This document shows, one piece after another, positions 32,348 through 44,589 of a DNA stretch of 64,000 bases; positions within the stretch are counted from its first letter, which is position 1, and each line of letters begins with the position of its first letter. The notes beneath the pieces are model-generated. The model saw nothing but the letters and a program-made list of their open reading frames with translations, had not been told where the DNA came from and made no database searches. Origin of the DNA: Silanimonas sp. (GTDB lineage Bacteria > Pseudomonadota > Gammaproteobacteria > Xanthomonadales > Xanthomonadaceae); contig NZ_JAPZQK010000013.1 in assembly GCF_027530345.1 (NCBI RefSeq), positions 124,001-188,000 of the forward strand, read 5' to 3'. The position numbers and the translations under genes are program-made.

Positions 32348-32809
32348 TTGAGCTATCGCCAAGGCCGCTTCTGGCAACCCGACGTGACCGTCGCGACCGT
32401 CGTCTTCCGCGATGGGCGCCTGCTGGTCGTGGAGGAGGAGGTCGGTGGCCGCCGGGTGCTGAACCAGCCGGCCGGCCACTTGGAGCCAGACGAGGCCATC
32501 GTCGATGCCGCGGTTCGGGAGACGCTGGAGGAAACCGGCTGGACGGTGCGGTTGACCGCCTTCGTCGGTGCCTACCAATGGCAGGCACCCGAAACCGGCC
32601 GCACCTATCTGCGCCTCGCCTTCACCGCGGAGCCGGTGGCTCACCACCCCGAGCTGCCGCTGGATGCCGGCATCATCCAAGCGCACTGGCTGACGCCTTC
32701 TGAACTGAGCGCCCGCGAGGCCGAACACCGCAGTCCGCTGGTCTGGCGCGTGGTGCAGGACGCCCTCGACGGCCGCCGGCTGCCGCTGGAGTCGGTGGCG
32801 GCGCTGTGA
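32348..32809 (+). CDS. nudJ: NUDIX phosphatase NudJ-like
   Basis: Nudix hydrolase of 153 residues. The Nudix box [23 protein letters not shown] fits GX5EX7REUXEEXGU exactly. The start [19 protein letters not shown] and the end [20 protein letters not shown] match E. coli NudJ, which hydrolyses thiamine and nucleoside pyrophosphates. The order nudJ-mnmA-hflD is also as in E. coli. No ATG exists in a sensible place. The TTG at 32348 is chosen because GGAG lies 6 nt before it and it puts the conserved strand at the expected distance. mnmA follows after 10 nt. Confidence 0.9.
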   Translation: MSYRQGRFWQPDVTVATVVFRDGRLLVVEEEVGGRRVLNQPAGHLEPDEAIVDAAVRETLEETGWTVRLTAFVGAYQWQAPETGRTYLRLAFTAEPVAHHPELPLDAGIIQAHWLTPSELSAREAEHRSPLVWRVVQDALDGRRLPLESVAAL

Positions 32810-32819
32810 GGGGCCGGCG

Positions 32820-33974
32820 GTGAATGCCGTGGCGGCACGCGTCATCGTCGGTATGTCCGGCGGCGTCGACTCCTCGGTGGCGGCGTGGCTGCTGCGCGAG
32901 CGCGGGGAGTCCCTGGCCGGCCTGTTCATGCAGAACTGGGACGAGGACGGCAGCGGCGAGTGCCGCGCCGAGGACGATCGTCGGGACGCCTTGAAGGTCT
33001 GCGGCCAGCTGGGCCTGCCTTTCATCGCGCGCAATTTCGCGGCGGATTACTGGTCCGGCGTGTTCGAGACCTTCCTCGCCGAGTACCGGGCCGGCCGCAC
33101 GCCGAACCCCGACGTGCTCTGCAACCGCGAGATCAAGTTCAAGACCTTCCTCGACGAGGCAAAGGCGCTGGGCGCCGAAAAGATCGCCACCGGGCACTAC
33201 GCCCGCGTGGACGAGGCCGACGGGCGCTGGCGGCTGCTGCGCGGTGTCGACGCCTCGAAGGACCAGAGCTACTTCCTCCACCAACTGGGTCAGTCGCAGC
33301 TGGCGAGCACGCTGTTTCCCGTGGGCGAGCTGCCGAAGACCGAGGTGCGGGCCATCGCCGCCCGGCTGGGCCTCGCAACGGCGAAGAAGAAGGACAGCAC
33401 CGGAATTTGCTTCATCGGGGAGCGCGATTTCCGCGAGTTCCTAGCGCAGTACATCGCCGTCACGCCCGGCGAGATCGTCGACGCCGCCGGCCACGTTCTG
33501 GGCCGCCATGACGGCATCGCCTTCTACACCCTTGGGCAGCGCGAGGGCCTGCGGATCGGCGGCGTGCGCGGCCGGCCCGACGCGCCCTGGTTCGTGGTCG
33601 GCAAGGATGCGGCCCGCAACCGACTGGTCGTCGAGCAGGGTGACACCCCGCTGCTGAAATCCTCGGTGCTGCGCAGCGAGGCCTTCCATTGGATTGCCGG
33701 CGAGCCGCCCGCGCTCCCGCTGCGCTGCGAGGCGCAGGTGCGCTACCGCCAACCGCCGCAGGCGTGCACCGTCCTCCCCCGCGACGACCAAGGCGTGGAC
33801 GTCCACTTCGACGAACCCCAGCGCGCCGTCACGCCCGGCCAATCGCTGGTGCTCTACCGTGGCGACGAATGCTTGGGCGGCGCGGTCATCGCAGCGACCG
33901 ACGCCCCGCTCGACCCGCTCCGCGCTACCGTCGCCACTTCCATCGCTCCTTTCTCCGCACCAGCGTCCCCATGA
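32820..33974 (+). CDS. mnmA: tRNA 2-thiouridylase MnmA
   Basis: Adds sulfur to U34 of tRNA Lys, Glu and Gln using sulfur relayed from IscS. 384 residues. The PP-loop is GMSGGVDSS (residues 11-19). The catalytic cysteines are C101 ([13 protein letters not shown]) and C197 ([10 protein letters not shown]). The D-x-x-C region and the C-terminal beta-barrel are complete. The start is GTG at 32820, with GAGGGG upstream; a nearby ATG at 32824 is out of frame. The stop overlaps hflD by 4 nt. Confidence 0.96.
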   Translation: MNAVAARVIVGMSGGVDSSVAAWLLRERGESLAGLFMQNWDEDGSGECRAEDDRRDALKVCGQLGLPFIARNFAADYWSGVFETFLAEYRAGRTPNPDVLCNREIKFKTFLDEAKALGAEKIATGHYARVDEADGRWRLLRGVDASKDQSYFLHQLGQSQLASTLFPVGELPKTEVRAIAARLGLATAKKKDSTGICFIGERDFREFLAQYIAVTPGEIVDAAGHVLGRHDGIAFYTLGQREGLRIGGVRGRPDAPWFVVGKDAARNRLVVEQGDTPLLKSSVLRSEAFHWIAGEPPALPLRCEAQVRYRQPPQACTVLPRDDQGVDVHFDEPQRAVTPGQSLVLYRGDECLGGAVIAATDAPLDPLRATVATSIAPFSAPASP

Positions 33975-34591
33975 TCGAACGCGTCATCGCCCTCGCCGCC
34001 CTGGCGCAATCCCTGAAGCTCGTCCAGCAGCTGGCCTCCTTGGGCCAGACGGAGCAGCACCCGGAATCGGTCCTTTTCGACAGCCTGTTCCGCTTCGAGG
34101 CCGACGACGCCGAGACGATCTATGGCGGCACCGAGACGCTGGGCCGCGGCCTCGATCGCGGCCTTCGGGAGCTCTTGGCCCTTCTCGGGCATGGACCGAA
34201 GGATCCCGCCGTCGGCCGCATGGGACTGACCCTGCTCGCCCTCGAGCGTAGCTTCGTGCGCCACCCGACCGCCGGCGAGCGCGTCCAATCGACCCTGCGC
34301 GATGTCGAACGGCAGCGCCAACACCTCGGCCCGATGCACCCGACGGTGATCAACCGGCTTGGCGACCTCTATGCCGAGCAGGTCAGTCCGATCGGCCAGC
34401 GCGTGCTGGTGCAGGGCAACCCGGTCTACCTCGGCCAGCCGCCGATCGTTGCCGAAGTCCGCGCCCTGCTCCTCTGCGGTCTTCGCGCCGCGGTGCTCTG
34501 GCGCCAGATGGGGGGCAGCCGGCTGGACTTCCTGCTCCGCCGCCGGGCCATGACCGAAGCCGCCCACCAGTTGCTGTCGCCGCTCGATTGA
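33971..34591 (+). CDS. hflD: HflD lysogenisation-regulator homologue
   Basis: 206 residues, all helical, of the HflD (YcfC) family. In E. coli the membrane-associated protein affects lambda lysogeny by binding CII; its general role is unclear. Characteristic parts: [46 protein letters not shown] and [26 protein letters not shown]. The ATG overlaps the mnmA stop. purB, the usual next gene, is missing here; acnA follows after a promoter-sized gap. Confidence 0.93.
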   Translation: MIERVIALAALAQSLKLVQQLASLGQTEQHPESVLFDSLFRFEADDAETIYGGTETLGRGLDRGLRELLALLGHGPKDPAVGRMGLTLLALERSFVRHPTAGERVQSTLRDVERQRQHLGPMHPTVINRLGDLYAEQVSPIGQRVLVQGNPVYLGQPPIVAEVRALLLCGLRAAVLWRQMGGSRLDFLLRRRAMTEAAHQLLSPLD

Positions 34592-34699
34592 AGCCGCCCC
34601 GGACCGGGATCGCTTCCGGCATAATTCACGCCTGCCAGCGCCCCGCCGTGAGGCGGTGCGACCGGACCCTCTCGCCGCACCACCAGCCTGGAGCCATCC

Positions 34700-37381
<2,682 letters not shown>

Positions 37382-37404
37382 GCGCAAACGGCCCCCGCTC
37401 TCCC

Positions 37405-37432
37405 ACGAAGGCCGCCTCCGGGCGGCCTTCGT
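37405..37432. terminator. Intrinsic terminator after acnA
   Basis: A perfect 12-bp stem ACGAAGGCCGCC / GGCGGCCTTCGT with the stable tetraloop TCCG lies 24 nt after the acnA stop. The T-tract is weak. It also lies downstream of the convergent lipoprotein gene and may serve both. Confidence 0.75.
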
Positions 37433-37477
37433 CGTTCTGGCGGGCAAGGGGCGGTGATGCCGCGCCGTGCGGCCGTG

Positions 37478-38065
37478 CTACTGCCCCAACGCCGGCTTGG
37501 ACCAGTCGGCGCTGACCAGCACCCAGTCACGGCCCTGCAGACGCCAGACCGTCTCGACCCGCCGAGCCTCCACCCCTTCCGGGACGAACCGGTTGCCGCC
37601 GGTGACGACGGCGTCGAAGCGCGCCGCGGCGCGGTCGCCGCGAAGTTCGACGTCGACCGGCCCGATCGCAACGCCGACGTTCTGCTGGCGCAGCAGCATC
37701 AGGGTCGCGTAGCGGCGCAGGCCGTCGCGATCCATGCCGTCGGGCCCACCGAACTCCGGGTCGACGGCCTCGAGCAAGGCTCCGGTATCGCGGGCTTCGA
37801 CCGCCTCCTGCAGGCTGGTGATCCGGGCACGGAGCGCGGCCTCATCCGGCGGATCGGCGCAGCCGGCGAGGGCCATGAGGACAAGACATGTCAGCACGGC
37901 GAGAAGACCACGTCCCTTTCGCCACGACGAAGGGAAGAAACAGCGCCCTCGCGGCTTGCCCGATATCGCCCCCTGTGCTGCAATCGAGCGAATACTCGAA
38001 ATTCCGTACGGCGCCGCATTGGCGTGTCGGGCGGTCCACGCGATAGGGGTGTTGTCGATGAGCAT
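37478..38065 (-). CDS. Small lipoprotein, NTF2-like domain possible (start uncertain)
   Basis: The clear part is a lipoprotein signal ([21 protein letters not shown], cysteine at residue 69 of the longest frame) followed by about 125 residues of alpha+beta type. It begins [29 protein letters not shown] and ends [21 protein letters not shown]. This pattern resembles NTF2-like or DUF4440 domains. No ATG lies close to the signal peptide. The ATG at 38065 overlaps the divergent fadD start and adds about 45 odd residues, while a GTG at 37897 would leave no basic n-region. The true start is therefore open. It faces acnA across a shared terminator. Confidence 0.65.
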   Translation of the reverse strand: MLIDNTPIAWTARHANAAPYGISSIRSIAAQGAISGKPRGRCFFPSSWRKGRGLLAVLTCLVLMALAGCADPPDEAALRARITSLQEAVEARDTGALLEAVDPEFGGPDGMDRDGLRRYATLMLLRQQNVGVAIGPVDVELRGDRAAARFDAVVTGGNRFVPEGVEARRVETVWRLQGRDWVLVSADWSKPALGQ

Positions 38066-39743
38066 TGAGCGTCCTTGGTTGTCCAGCTACCCGCAGGGCG
38101 TCCCCGCGGAAATCGACGTGGACGAGTTCCCGTCCATTGTCTCGGTCCTCGACAACGCCATCGCCAAGTACCGCGACCGTCCCGCGTTCTCGAACATGGG
38201 CAAGGTCCTCACCTACGGCGACATCGACCGCCTCAGCCAGCAGTTCGCCAGTTACCTGCTGAACGTATTGAAGCTGAAGAAGGGTGATCGCGTCGCGCTG
38301 ATGATGCCGAACGTCCTGCAGTACCCGATCGCCATTTTCGGCACCCTGCGCGCCGGCCTCACCGTCGTCAACACCAACCCGCTCTACACCCCGCGCGAGC
38401 TCAAGCACCAGCTCGACGACTCCGGTGCCAGCGTGCTGGTGGTGCTCGAGAACGTCGCGCACACCGCCGCCGAAGTCGTGGCCGGGACGCAGGTGAAGCA
38501 GGTCATCGTCACCTCGGTGGGCGAGATGCTCGGTTTCCCGAAGGGCAAGGTCGTCGACTTCGTCATCAAGTACGTCAAGAAGCTGGTCCCGGATTACGAC
38601 ATCCCCGGCGCGGTGAATTTCCGCCACACGCTGACGGAAGGCGCCAAGCACACCCTGCCCTCGGTGACGCTCCGCAACACGGACATCGCCTTCCTGCAGT
38701 ACACCGGCGGCACCACCGGCGTGGCGAAGGGCGCGATGCTCACCCATCGCAACCTCGTCGCGAACATGCAGCAGGCCTCGGCCTGGATCGGCACGAACGC
38801 GAAGCCGGGCCAGGAGATCATCATCACGGCGTTGCCGCTCTACCACATCTTCGCGTTGACGGCGAACGGCCTCGTCTTCATGAAGTTCGGCGGCTTGAAC
38901 CACCTGATCACCAACCCGCGCGACATGGCCGGCTTCGTCAAGGAGCTGAAGTCGGTGCGCTTCACCGCGATCACCGGCGTGAACACGCTCTTCAACGGCC
39001 TGCTCAACACGCCGGGCTTCGACACCATCGATTTCTCCTCCTTACACCTGACGCTCGGCGGCGGCATGGCCGTGCAGCGCGCCGTGGCGGAACGCTGGAA
39101 GAAGGCCACCGGCTGCACGCTGATCGAAGCCTATGGCCTCACCGAGACCTCGCCGGCGGCGTGCATGAACCCGCTCGGCCTGAAGGACTTCAACGGCGCG
39201 ATCGGCCTGCCGATCTCCTCCACCGATGCCTGCGTGAAGGACGACGAGGGCCGCACGCTGGCGCATGGCGAAGTGGGCGAACTCTGCATCAAGGGCCCGC
39301 AGGTCATGCAGGGTTACTGGCAGCGCCCCGAGGAGACCGCGAAGGTCATCGACGCCGAAGGCTGGCTGCACACCGGCGACATGGCGAAGATGGACCCCGC
39401 GGGCTTCTTTTACATCGTCGATCGCAAGAAGGACATGATCCTCGTGTCGGGCTTCAACGTGTACCCGAACGAGATCGAGGACGTGATCGCGACGATGCCC
39501 GGCGTGCTGGAAGTCGCGGCGGTCGGCGTGCCGGATGACAAGTCGGGCGAGGCGGTGAAGGTGGTGGTAGTCCGCAAGGACCCGAACCTCACCGCCGAGC
39601 AGGTGAAGGCCTTCTGCAAGGACAACCTCACCGGCTACAAGCTCCCGAAGATCGTCGAGTTCCGCACCGAACTGCCGAAGACCAACGTCGGAAAGATCCT
39701 GCGCCGCGAACTCCGCGACTCCGCCGCCAAATCGCCGGGCTGA
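38058..39743 (+). CDS. fadD: Long-chain fatty acid-CoA ligase (FadD/RpfB)
   Basis: Activates fatty acids to acyl-CoA through an acyl-AMP intermediate. 561 residues. AMP-binding motifs: [16 protein letters not shown], the linker region [38 protein letters not shown], and the C-terminal lysine in [18 protein letters not shown] precedes the ATG by 8 nt. In Xanthomonas the gene after rpfA is rpfB, a FadD that also recycles fatty acids and turns over DSF signals. Here the HD-GYP gene follows after only 9 nt, so fadD and the c-di-GMP genes are probably one operon. Confidence 0.95.
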   Translation: MSIERPWLSSYPQGVPAEIDVDEFPSIVSVLDNAIAKYRDRPAFSNMGKVLTYGDIDRLSQQFASYLLNVLKLKKGDRVALMMPNVLQYPIAIFGTLRAGLTVVNTNPLYTPRELKHQLDDSGASVLVVLENVAHTAAEVVAGTQVKQVIVTSVGEMLGFPKGKVVDFVIKYVKKLVPDYDIPGAVNFRHTLTEGAKHTLPSVTLRNTDIAFLQYTGGTTGVAKGAMLTHRNLVANMQQASAWIGTNAKPGQEIIITALPLYHIFALTANGLVFMKFGGLNHLITNPRDMAGFVKELKSVRFTAITGVNTLFNGLLNTPGFDTIDFSSLHLTLGGGMAVQRAVAERWKKATGCTLIEAYGLTETSPAACMNPLGLKDFNGAIGLPISSTDACVKDDEGRTLAHGEVGELCIKGPQVMQGYWQRPEETAKVIDAEGWLHTGDMAKMDPAGFFYIVDRKKDMILVSGFNVYPNEIEDVIATMPGVLEVAAVGVPDDKSGEAVKVVVVRKDPNLTAEQVKAFCKDNLTGYKLPKIVEFRTELPKTNVGKILRRELRDSAAKSPG

Positions 39744-39752
39744 CGCCACGCG

Positions 39753-40982
39753 ATGGCTGTCGAAGAGGTTCGTCTCAACGTCAACGAACTGCAGCCCGGC
39801 ATGTTCGTCTGCCGGCTTGAGGGTCGCTCGTGGGACACCACGGCGTTCCCGCTGCAAGGCGTGATGGTTCGTACCGTGGACGACATCATCGCCGTCCGCC
39901 AGCACGCCGACTACGTGTTCATCGACCGCATCCGCAGCGTCGATGGCACGCCAGGGGCCGTGCTGATGAGCTTGGACGTGGGCGGCGGCGGCAGCGGATT
40001 GCGCCACGTGGGCGCACCAACGCAGTACCGGATCAGTGCCAGCCTCGAGGAAGAGCTGCCGCGCATCAAGTTCGCGGCGAACGAAGCGCAGAAGCTGTCG
40101 CGACGCCTGACCGCCGACCTGCGCGAAGGCCGCAAGCTGTCGATCGAAGAGATCAGCACCGCGGTCGAACCGGTCGTCGCCAGCGTCATCCGCAATCCGG
40201 ACGCGTACTTCTGGCTGGCCAGCCTGAAGGAGCGCGACCCCTATGCCTACAGCCACGCGGTGAACTGCGCGGCTCTGATGTCGGCCTTCGGCCGCCAGCT
40301 CGGCTTCCCGGGCAGTGTGCTGGTGGAACTCGCGAGTTCAGGGATGCTGATGGATCTCGGCTTGGCCTCCCTTCCCGAGGGCACGGTGAACCACGCGGCT
40401 CCGCTTTCCGACGTGCAGCGCGAGACCATGAAGCGCCATGTCGAAGCCAGCCTGGCGCAGCTCGACAGCACGCCGGGCACCACCCCGCTTATCCGCAGCG
40501 CGGTGGCCCATCACCACGAGCGCCACGACGGCAGCGGCTACCCCGCCGGGCGTCGCGGTTTCGAGATCCCGCTCGAAGCGCGGATGCTCGGCATCGTCGA
40601 CAGCTTCGATGCGATGAGCAGCGCGCGCGTCTACCAGCCGGCGTCCGCCCGCCACCACGTGCTGCAGGCCCTTTACCGCGAACGCGACCGCCTGTTCCAA
40701 GCCGAGTTGATCGAGCAGTTCAGCCAAAGCATCGGCGTGTACCCGACCGGATCGCTGGTCGAGTTGAGCAGCGGCGAAGTCGCCGTCATCACCGCGCAGA
40801 ACAGCGCGCGCCGGCTGCTGCCCAAGGTCACCGTGCTGACGCGCCCGGACAAGACCGTCAACCCCGCCTTCCGACAGGTCGACCTCTGGCAACAGCCCGA
40901 GGCGGACGGCCCGCGGCTCACCATCCACCGCGCGCTGCAGCCGGGAGCCTATGGCCTTGATCTCGCCGAGTTCTTCCTCTGA
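39753..40982 (+). CDS. DUF3391 + degenerate HD-GYP domain protein
   Basis: 409 residues. The N-terminal part (about 5-145) is a DUF3391-like domain (VNELQPGMFVCRLEG), and the C-terminal part (150-345) is an HD-GYP domain. Active HD-GYP enzymes hydrolyse c-di-GMP at a metal centre. H168, H229, H253-H255, D259 and the GYP motif (HHERHDGSGYP, 254-264) are kept. The central HD-x-GK motif reads GMLMDLGLASLP: the metal-binding His is Met200, D201 remains, and the conserved Lys is Leu. It may be inactive, or a c-di-GMP sensor. It lies 9 nt after fadD and overlaps the EAL gene by 32 nt. It has no receiver domain, unlike RpfG. Confidence 0.9.
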   Translation: MAVEEVRLNVNELQPGMFVCRLEGRSWDTTAFPLQGVMVRTVDDIIAVRQHADYVFIDRIRSVDGTPGAVLMSLDVGGGGSGLRHVGAPTQYRISASLEEELPRIKFAANEAQKLSRRLTADLREGRKLSIEEISTAVEPVVASVIRNPDAYFWLASLKERDPYAYSHAVNCAALMSAFGRQLGFPGSVLVELASSGMLMDLGLASLPEGTVNHAAPLSDVQRETMKRHVEASLAQLDSTPGTTPLIRSAVAHHHERHDGSGYPAGRRGFEIPLEARMLGIVDSFDAMSSARVYQPASARHHVLQALYRERDRLFQAELIEQFSQSIGVYPTGSLVELSSGEVAVITAQNSARRLLPKVTVLTRPDKTVNPAFRQVDLWQQPEADGPRLTIHRALQPGAYGLDLAEFFL

Positions 40983-42198
40983 CACCCCGGCGGGCTGGCC
41001 GGCGTACGAAGCGTCCGCGGCGCAGCTCCTCAAGTCCGCCTCGCCGAACGCCAGCCTCGCCCTGCTGCAGGTCCACTTCCGACAACGGCTGGCACTCGCC
41101 GCCGCCCACGGGCAGCCGCTGACGGAAATCGCGTTCGACGAAGCCGAAGCCCGCATCGTCGCCGCGCTCCGCCCGGGCGACCACCTGCTGCGCAGTGGAC
41201 ACGGCGATTTCTACGTGCTCCTGCCGCGACTCTTCGGCCTCGGCCACGCCGAGCTGGCGGCCCAGCGCATCCTTCGTGAACTGGAGTCGCCGATCGTGGC
41301 CGGTGGCCGCCACCTGCACCTGATGCCGACGGTGGGCGCTGCGCTCGCGACCGAACCGGGGGAGTCCCCGACCTCGCTGCAGCAGCGTGCGAGCGCCGCC
41401 GTCGTGCACGCGGTACGCGAGGGCGAAACCATCGCCATCGCCCGCGAGTACACCCAGGATGCGATGGTCACCGAGCTCCGCGATGCGCTTTCGCGCAACG
41501 CGCTCGACCTCGTCTACCAGCCCATCGTTACCCTGCCGGAGCAACGCGTCGTGGGCTACGAAGCGCTCGCGCGCTGGCGCCGCGGCGATGGCAACGAGGT
41601 CGCACCCTCGGTCTTCATTCCCATGGCCGAGGACGCCGGCCTCGCCGAGGAACTCACGCGCTGGACGCTGCAGGTCGCCCTACGCGAGTTCGTGCCCCTC
41701 CAGCGTCGCCAACCGGAACTCTACTGCGCCATCAACCTGTCGGCCCGCGCTTTCGACAATCCCGCGCTATGCGAGCAGGTCCTCGCCGCCCTGGCGATCT
41801 GGGAACTGCCGCCGCAGAGCCTGATGATCGAGGTGACCGAGACGGCCGTGCTGCACGACGTCGGACGCAACGCCAGCGCCCTGCAGCGCCTTGCCACCGA
41901 GGGCGTGCGCCTCGCCATCGACGACTTCGGGCAGGGCTACTCCTCGTTGGGCTACCTGCGCCACCTGCCGGCCGCCATCCTCAAGATCGACCAGAGCTTC
42001 GTCGCCGATGCCGCCAATCCGCGCACGCGCGCCCTGCTGGAGGCGATCTCCGGCATGGCCCACCGCCTCGGCATGCGTGCGGTAGCCGAAGGCGTGGAAA
42101 CGGAAGCGATGCTCGGCGCCGTGCTCGAGGCCGGCTGCGACCACGCGCAGGGCTACCTGTTCGGCCGGCCTGCGCCGATCAGCTACTGGCTGCGCTGA
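40951..42198 (+). CDS. EAL phosphodiesterase with degenerate GGDEF-like domain
   Basis: 415 residues. The first 160 look like a GGDEF domain that has lost its signature (SGHGDFYVLLP in place of the GGDEF loop) and is unlikely to make c-di-GMP. The EAL domain (about 165-410) keeps all the usual catalytic and metal residues: YEALARW, INLSARAF, IEVTET, IDDFGQGYSSLGYL, LKIDQSF, AEGVETE and AQGYLFGRP. It should therefore hydrolyse c-di-GMP to pGpG. The ATG lies inside the end of the HD-GYP gene, 32 nt before its stop, so translation is likely coupled. No membrane helix or signal peptide, so cytoplasmic. Confidence 0.92.
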   Translation: MALISPSSSSDTPAGWPAYEASAAQLLKSASPNASLALLQVHFRQRLALAAAHGQPLTEIAFDEAEARIVAALRPGDHLLRSGHGDFYVLLPRLFGLGHAELAAQRILRELESPIVAGGRHLHLMPTVGAALATEPGESPTSLQQRASAAVVHAVREGETIAIAREYTQDAMVTELRDALSRNALDLVYQPIVTLPEQRVVGYEALARWRRGDGNEVAPSVFIPMAEDAGLAEELTRWTLQVALREFVPLQRRQPELYCAINLSARAFDNPALCEQVLAALAIWELPPQSLMIEVTETAVLHDVGRNASALQRLATEGVRLAIDDFGQGYSSLGYLRHLPAAILKIDQSFVADAANPRTRALLEAISGMAHRLGMRAVAEGVETEAMLGAVLEAGCDHAQGYLFGRPAPISYWLR

Positions 42199-42247
42199 TC
42201 CCCAGCCCGCCGGGCGCGGCTAGTCGCGCGCCCGTGCCCCTCGCCCG

Positions 42248-44446
42248 TCAGAGCGTGCAGCCCTGTAGCGACGTGCTGCCGCCTAGTGCCTGAACGCTAT
42301 CGGTGCCGCTCCAACGGCCGCTCACGCCCGCCGCATAGGTCGCATCGACCGTCATGATCGAGAGGCTGCCGCTCGCGTACGAGCGCTGCAGGCTTCCCAC
42401 CGCACGACGTGCGGGTGCCGCGGTCCGGGCGCAGAGCGGGCAGAAGCCGGTGAGCTGTTCAAGCGGCACGCTGGCGCTCGCGCCGCCAAAGCCGGAGCGC
42501 TCCGCGGTGAGGAAGCGCGGCACGCCCGCGGCGTCGTACACGAAGGCGGCGTAGAACTCGTAGTTCGGGAACAGCTGCACGCTGTAGCCGGTGCCTGCCC
42601 GCGCCGGATCGAACCAGTGGCCGCTGGTGTTCACCGGCGCGCCATTGAGGCTGGGGCAGCCGCGGCCGAAACTGGAGAAGGCCTCGCTGCCAGCCTGCCC
42701 ATCGAGGCGATAACTGAAGGTGAAGGCGTCGGCGCCCGTCGGCGTAGTCACGGCGTCGCCGACCGCGGACAACGTGTTGCGTGAACCGTCCCACGCACTG
42801 CGGTAGATCGTGCCGCGCCACTGCCCGTTCGCGCCCGGCGCGCGTCCCTGCAGGTAGTACCAGGTCGAACTGCCGTCCTGAAGGTACGTGTACCAGAGCC
42901 CCGCCCACTCGGCACCCGCGGGGTAAAGGAACAGGCCGTGCCCCGGCCGACCGGTGTTGAAGTAGCCGCCCGGGCGCACGACCGGTGATGTGCCGGCCAC
43001 CGTGGCCCGCACGGCGACCTCGCCGATCCGCGCCGACGGATTGGTCGGGACGATGTACCAGCGTCCCGGTGACAGGGCGGCACCGCTGACCGACAGGGTC
43101 TGCATCGGGGCCGACGCACTCGACGCGGCGTTCGCGGCGCTGCGCGCCGGTGCGGCGGCGATGGTGGGGATGGCCACGTTGGCAACGGGCGCCGGCACGC
43201 GCGCCAGATACAGGTCCACACCTTCGCTGGCGCGCGCGGTCACGGACAGGCTGCTCGCCCCCGCCGGGACGTCGATGAAGAGGCGATCCTGCGCGGCTCC
43301 TGCCGGCAAGCGGAACGCCCGCTCTTCGCCGCTGGCCAAGGCGATCCCGTTCTCGACGCGGCCGGCGCGGTTCACGCGCACGGGCACGCTGCCGACCGTG
43401 ACGCCCGCCGCCGACTGCACGGAGACGTAGCCCACGCGGCTCTGTGTGTCGGCAAGCGCGGGCGCGTTCCAGCCCATGCGCAGCGGGAACGCGGCACGAG
43501 CGGCGATGTTGCCCGGCCCGGTCGCGACCAGACTGCCGTCACCGGGATCCATCGGCACCTCGAAGGTCTCGACGCGTGCGGTGTGCGCGACGCTGCCCGC
43601 GTTCACCACCAGCATCCAGTACATGACGTTGCCGCAGGTCGGCACCGTGACGGCCATCTCGCAGCGTTCCGCCGTGGCCGACATGCCGGCCGAACAGCGC
43701 AGTTCGTTCGCGGAGGCCAGCCCGTCGCGATTGATGTCGATGCCGAGGTAGACGTCGACGTTGCCGGACGAGAGCGAGCGAGCATCGACCAGCACGCGCC
43801 AGTCGCGGGCCGTCGGCGCCGAGGGCAGCACCCGCAGCGACAGCTCCGCGTTGCCGGCGAAGGGCAACCACGGCGTCGGGTCGACCGCGAGCGGGTATTC
43901 CGAGACCTGGGCTTCCACCAACGGGCTGGCGACGAAACGCGCCGATGGCAGGGCACGGACATTGGCGGCACCGAGGTCCTGGTAGCCGCTGCTAGAGGTC
44001 ACGGCCAGGGTGATCGATTCCGCGATGGGACGGACGACGATCGCTACCTCGCCCTCGGCGCAGGCACCGCCACCGCAGACCCGATAGCGCAGCGAATCCT
44101 CGCCACTGCGGTCGGCGGTCGGCTGGTAGACGAGAACGTCGTCCGCCACGGTTCCCGTCGTGCCCGAGCCATTGATCGACGCAGCGCCCAGCACCGGCGC
44201 GCGGAGTATGGTCAGGGTCCCATCCACGAGTTCCGCCGCGGGAATACGGTCGTTGGCGAGCACCCGCAGGCTCAGCGCGGCCGAGTTCTCGGTGACGACG
44301 AAGCGGTCGGCAACGGTTTGCACCGCGGCGGCGAGAGGGCCCGCAACGGTCGCAACCAGGGTGGCGAGGAGGACACAGGCGGCCCAGGCCACTTGCGGCC
44401 GGGCGGGCGGGACACGGCGCTCGGGGGCGCGGGCGGTCGTCGGCAT
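42248..44446 (-). CDS. Large exported protein with cadherin-like and repeated Trp/Tyr modules
   Basis: 732 residues. A signal peptide (about 20-42) is followed by a cadherin-like or Ig-like domain (45-140: VTENSAALSLRVLANDRIP, YQPTADRSGEDSLRYRVC). The middle, of unknown fold, contains a calcium-like loop DINRDGLAS and pre-peptidase-like segments (DRLFIDVPAGASSLSVTAR, VDLYLARV, GRWYIVPTNPS). Two related aromatic modules close it: GGYFNTGRPGHGLFLYP with LWYTYLQDGSSTWYYLQG (about 492-560), and SGHWFDPARAGTGYSVQLFP (about 607-655). Such modules are common in secreted Xanthomonadales proteins. No catalytic motif was seen. It stands alone behind the lysS terminator. Confidence 0.8.
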   Translation of the reverse strand: MPTTARAPERRVPPARPQVAWAACVLLATLVATVAGPLAAAVQTVADRFVVTENSAALSLRVLANDRIPAAELVDGTLTILRAPVLGAASINGSGTTGTVADDVLVYQPTADRSGEDSLRYRVCGGGACAEGEVAIVVRPIAESITLAVTSSSGYQDLGAANVRALPSARFVASPLVEAQVSEYPLAVDPTPWLPFAGNAELSLRVLPSAPTARDWRVLVDARSLSSGNVDVYLGIDINRDGLASANELRCSAGMSATAERCEMAVTVPTCGNVMYWMLVVNAGSVAHTARVETFEVPMDPGDGSLVATGPGNIAARAAFPLRMGWNAPALADTQSRVGYVSVQSAAGVTVGSVPVRVNRAGRVENGIALASGEERAFRLPAGAAQDRLFIDVPAGASSLSVTARASEGVDLYLARVPAPVANVAIPTIAAAPARSAANAASSASAPMQTLSVSGAALSPGRWYIVPTNPSARIGEVAVRATVAGTSPVVRPGGYFNTGRPGHGLFLYPAGAEWAGLWYTYLQDGSSTWYYLQGRAPGANGQWRGTIYRSAWDGSRNTLSAVGDAVTTPTGADAFTFSYRLDGQAGSEAFSSFGRGCPSLNGAPVNTSGHWFDPARAGTGYSVQLFPNYEFYAAFVYDAAGVPRFLTAERSGFGGASASVPLEQLTGFCPLCARTAAPARRAVGSLQRSYASGSLSIMTVDATYAAGVSGRWSGTDSVQALGGSTSLQGCTL

Positions 44447-44523
44447 GCACGTCTAGGCAGTCAGCAGGCCTCGGACTCTAACAGTGCGAACTACGTCACA
44501 CACCGACTTCGTCAATGGATGTG

Positions 44524-44572
44524 AAAAAACGTGAGGCGCCCCACACTTCTGTGGCGCACATCACGTTTTTTT
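44524..44572 (-). terminator. Intrinsic terminator after lysS
   Basis: The outer stem AAAAAACGTGA / TCACGTTTTTT encloses an inner stem CCACA-CTTC-TGTGG with flanking GCG/CGC pairs. It lies between the lysS stop and the next gene on the minus strand. The A/T base gives a T-run in either direction. Confidence 0.85.
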
Positions 44573-44589
44573 ACGCTCTTCGACCGCCT

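Noticed and set aside
43735-43790. Calcium-binding dockerin-like repeat in the exported protein
   Set aside because: Only one DINRDGLAS loop is present. A dockerin needs two, with a defined spacing.
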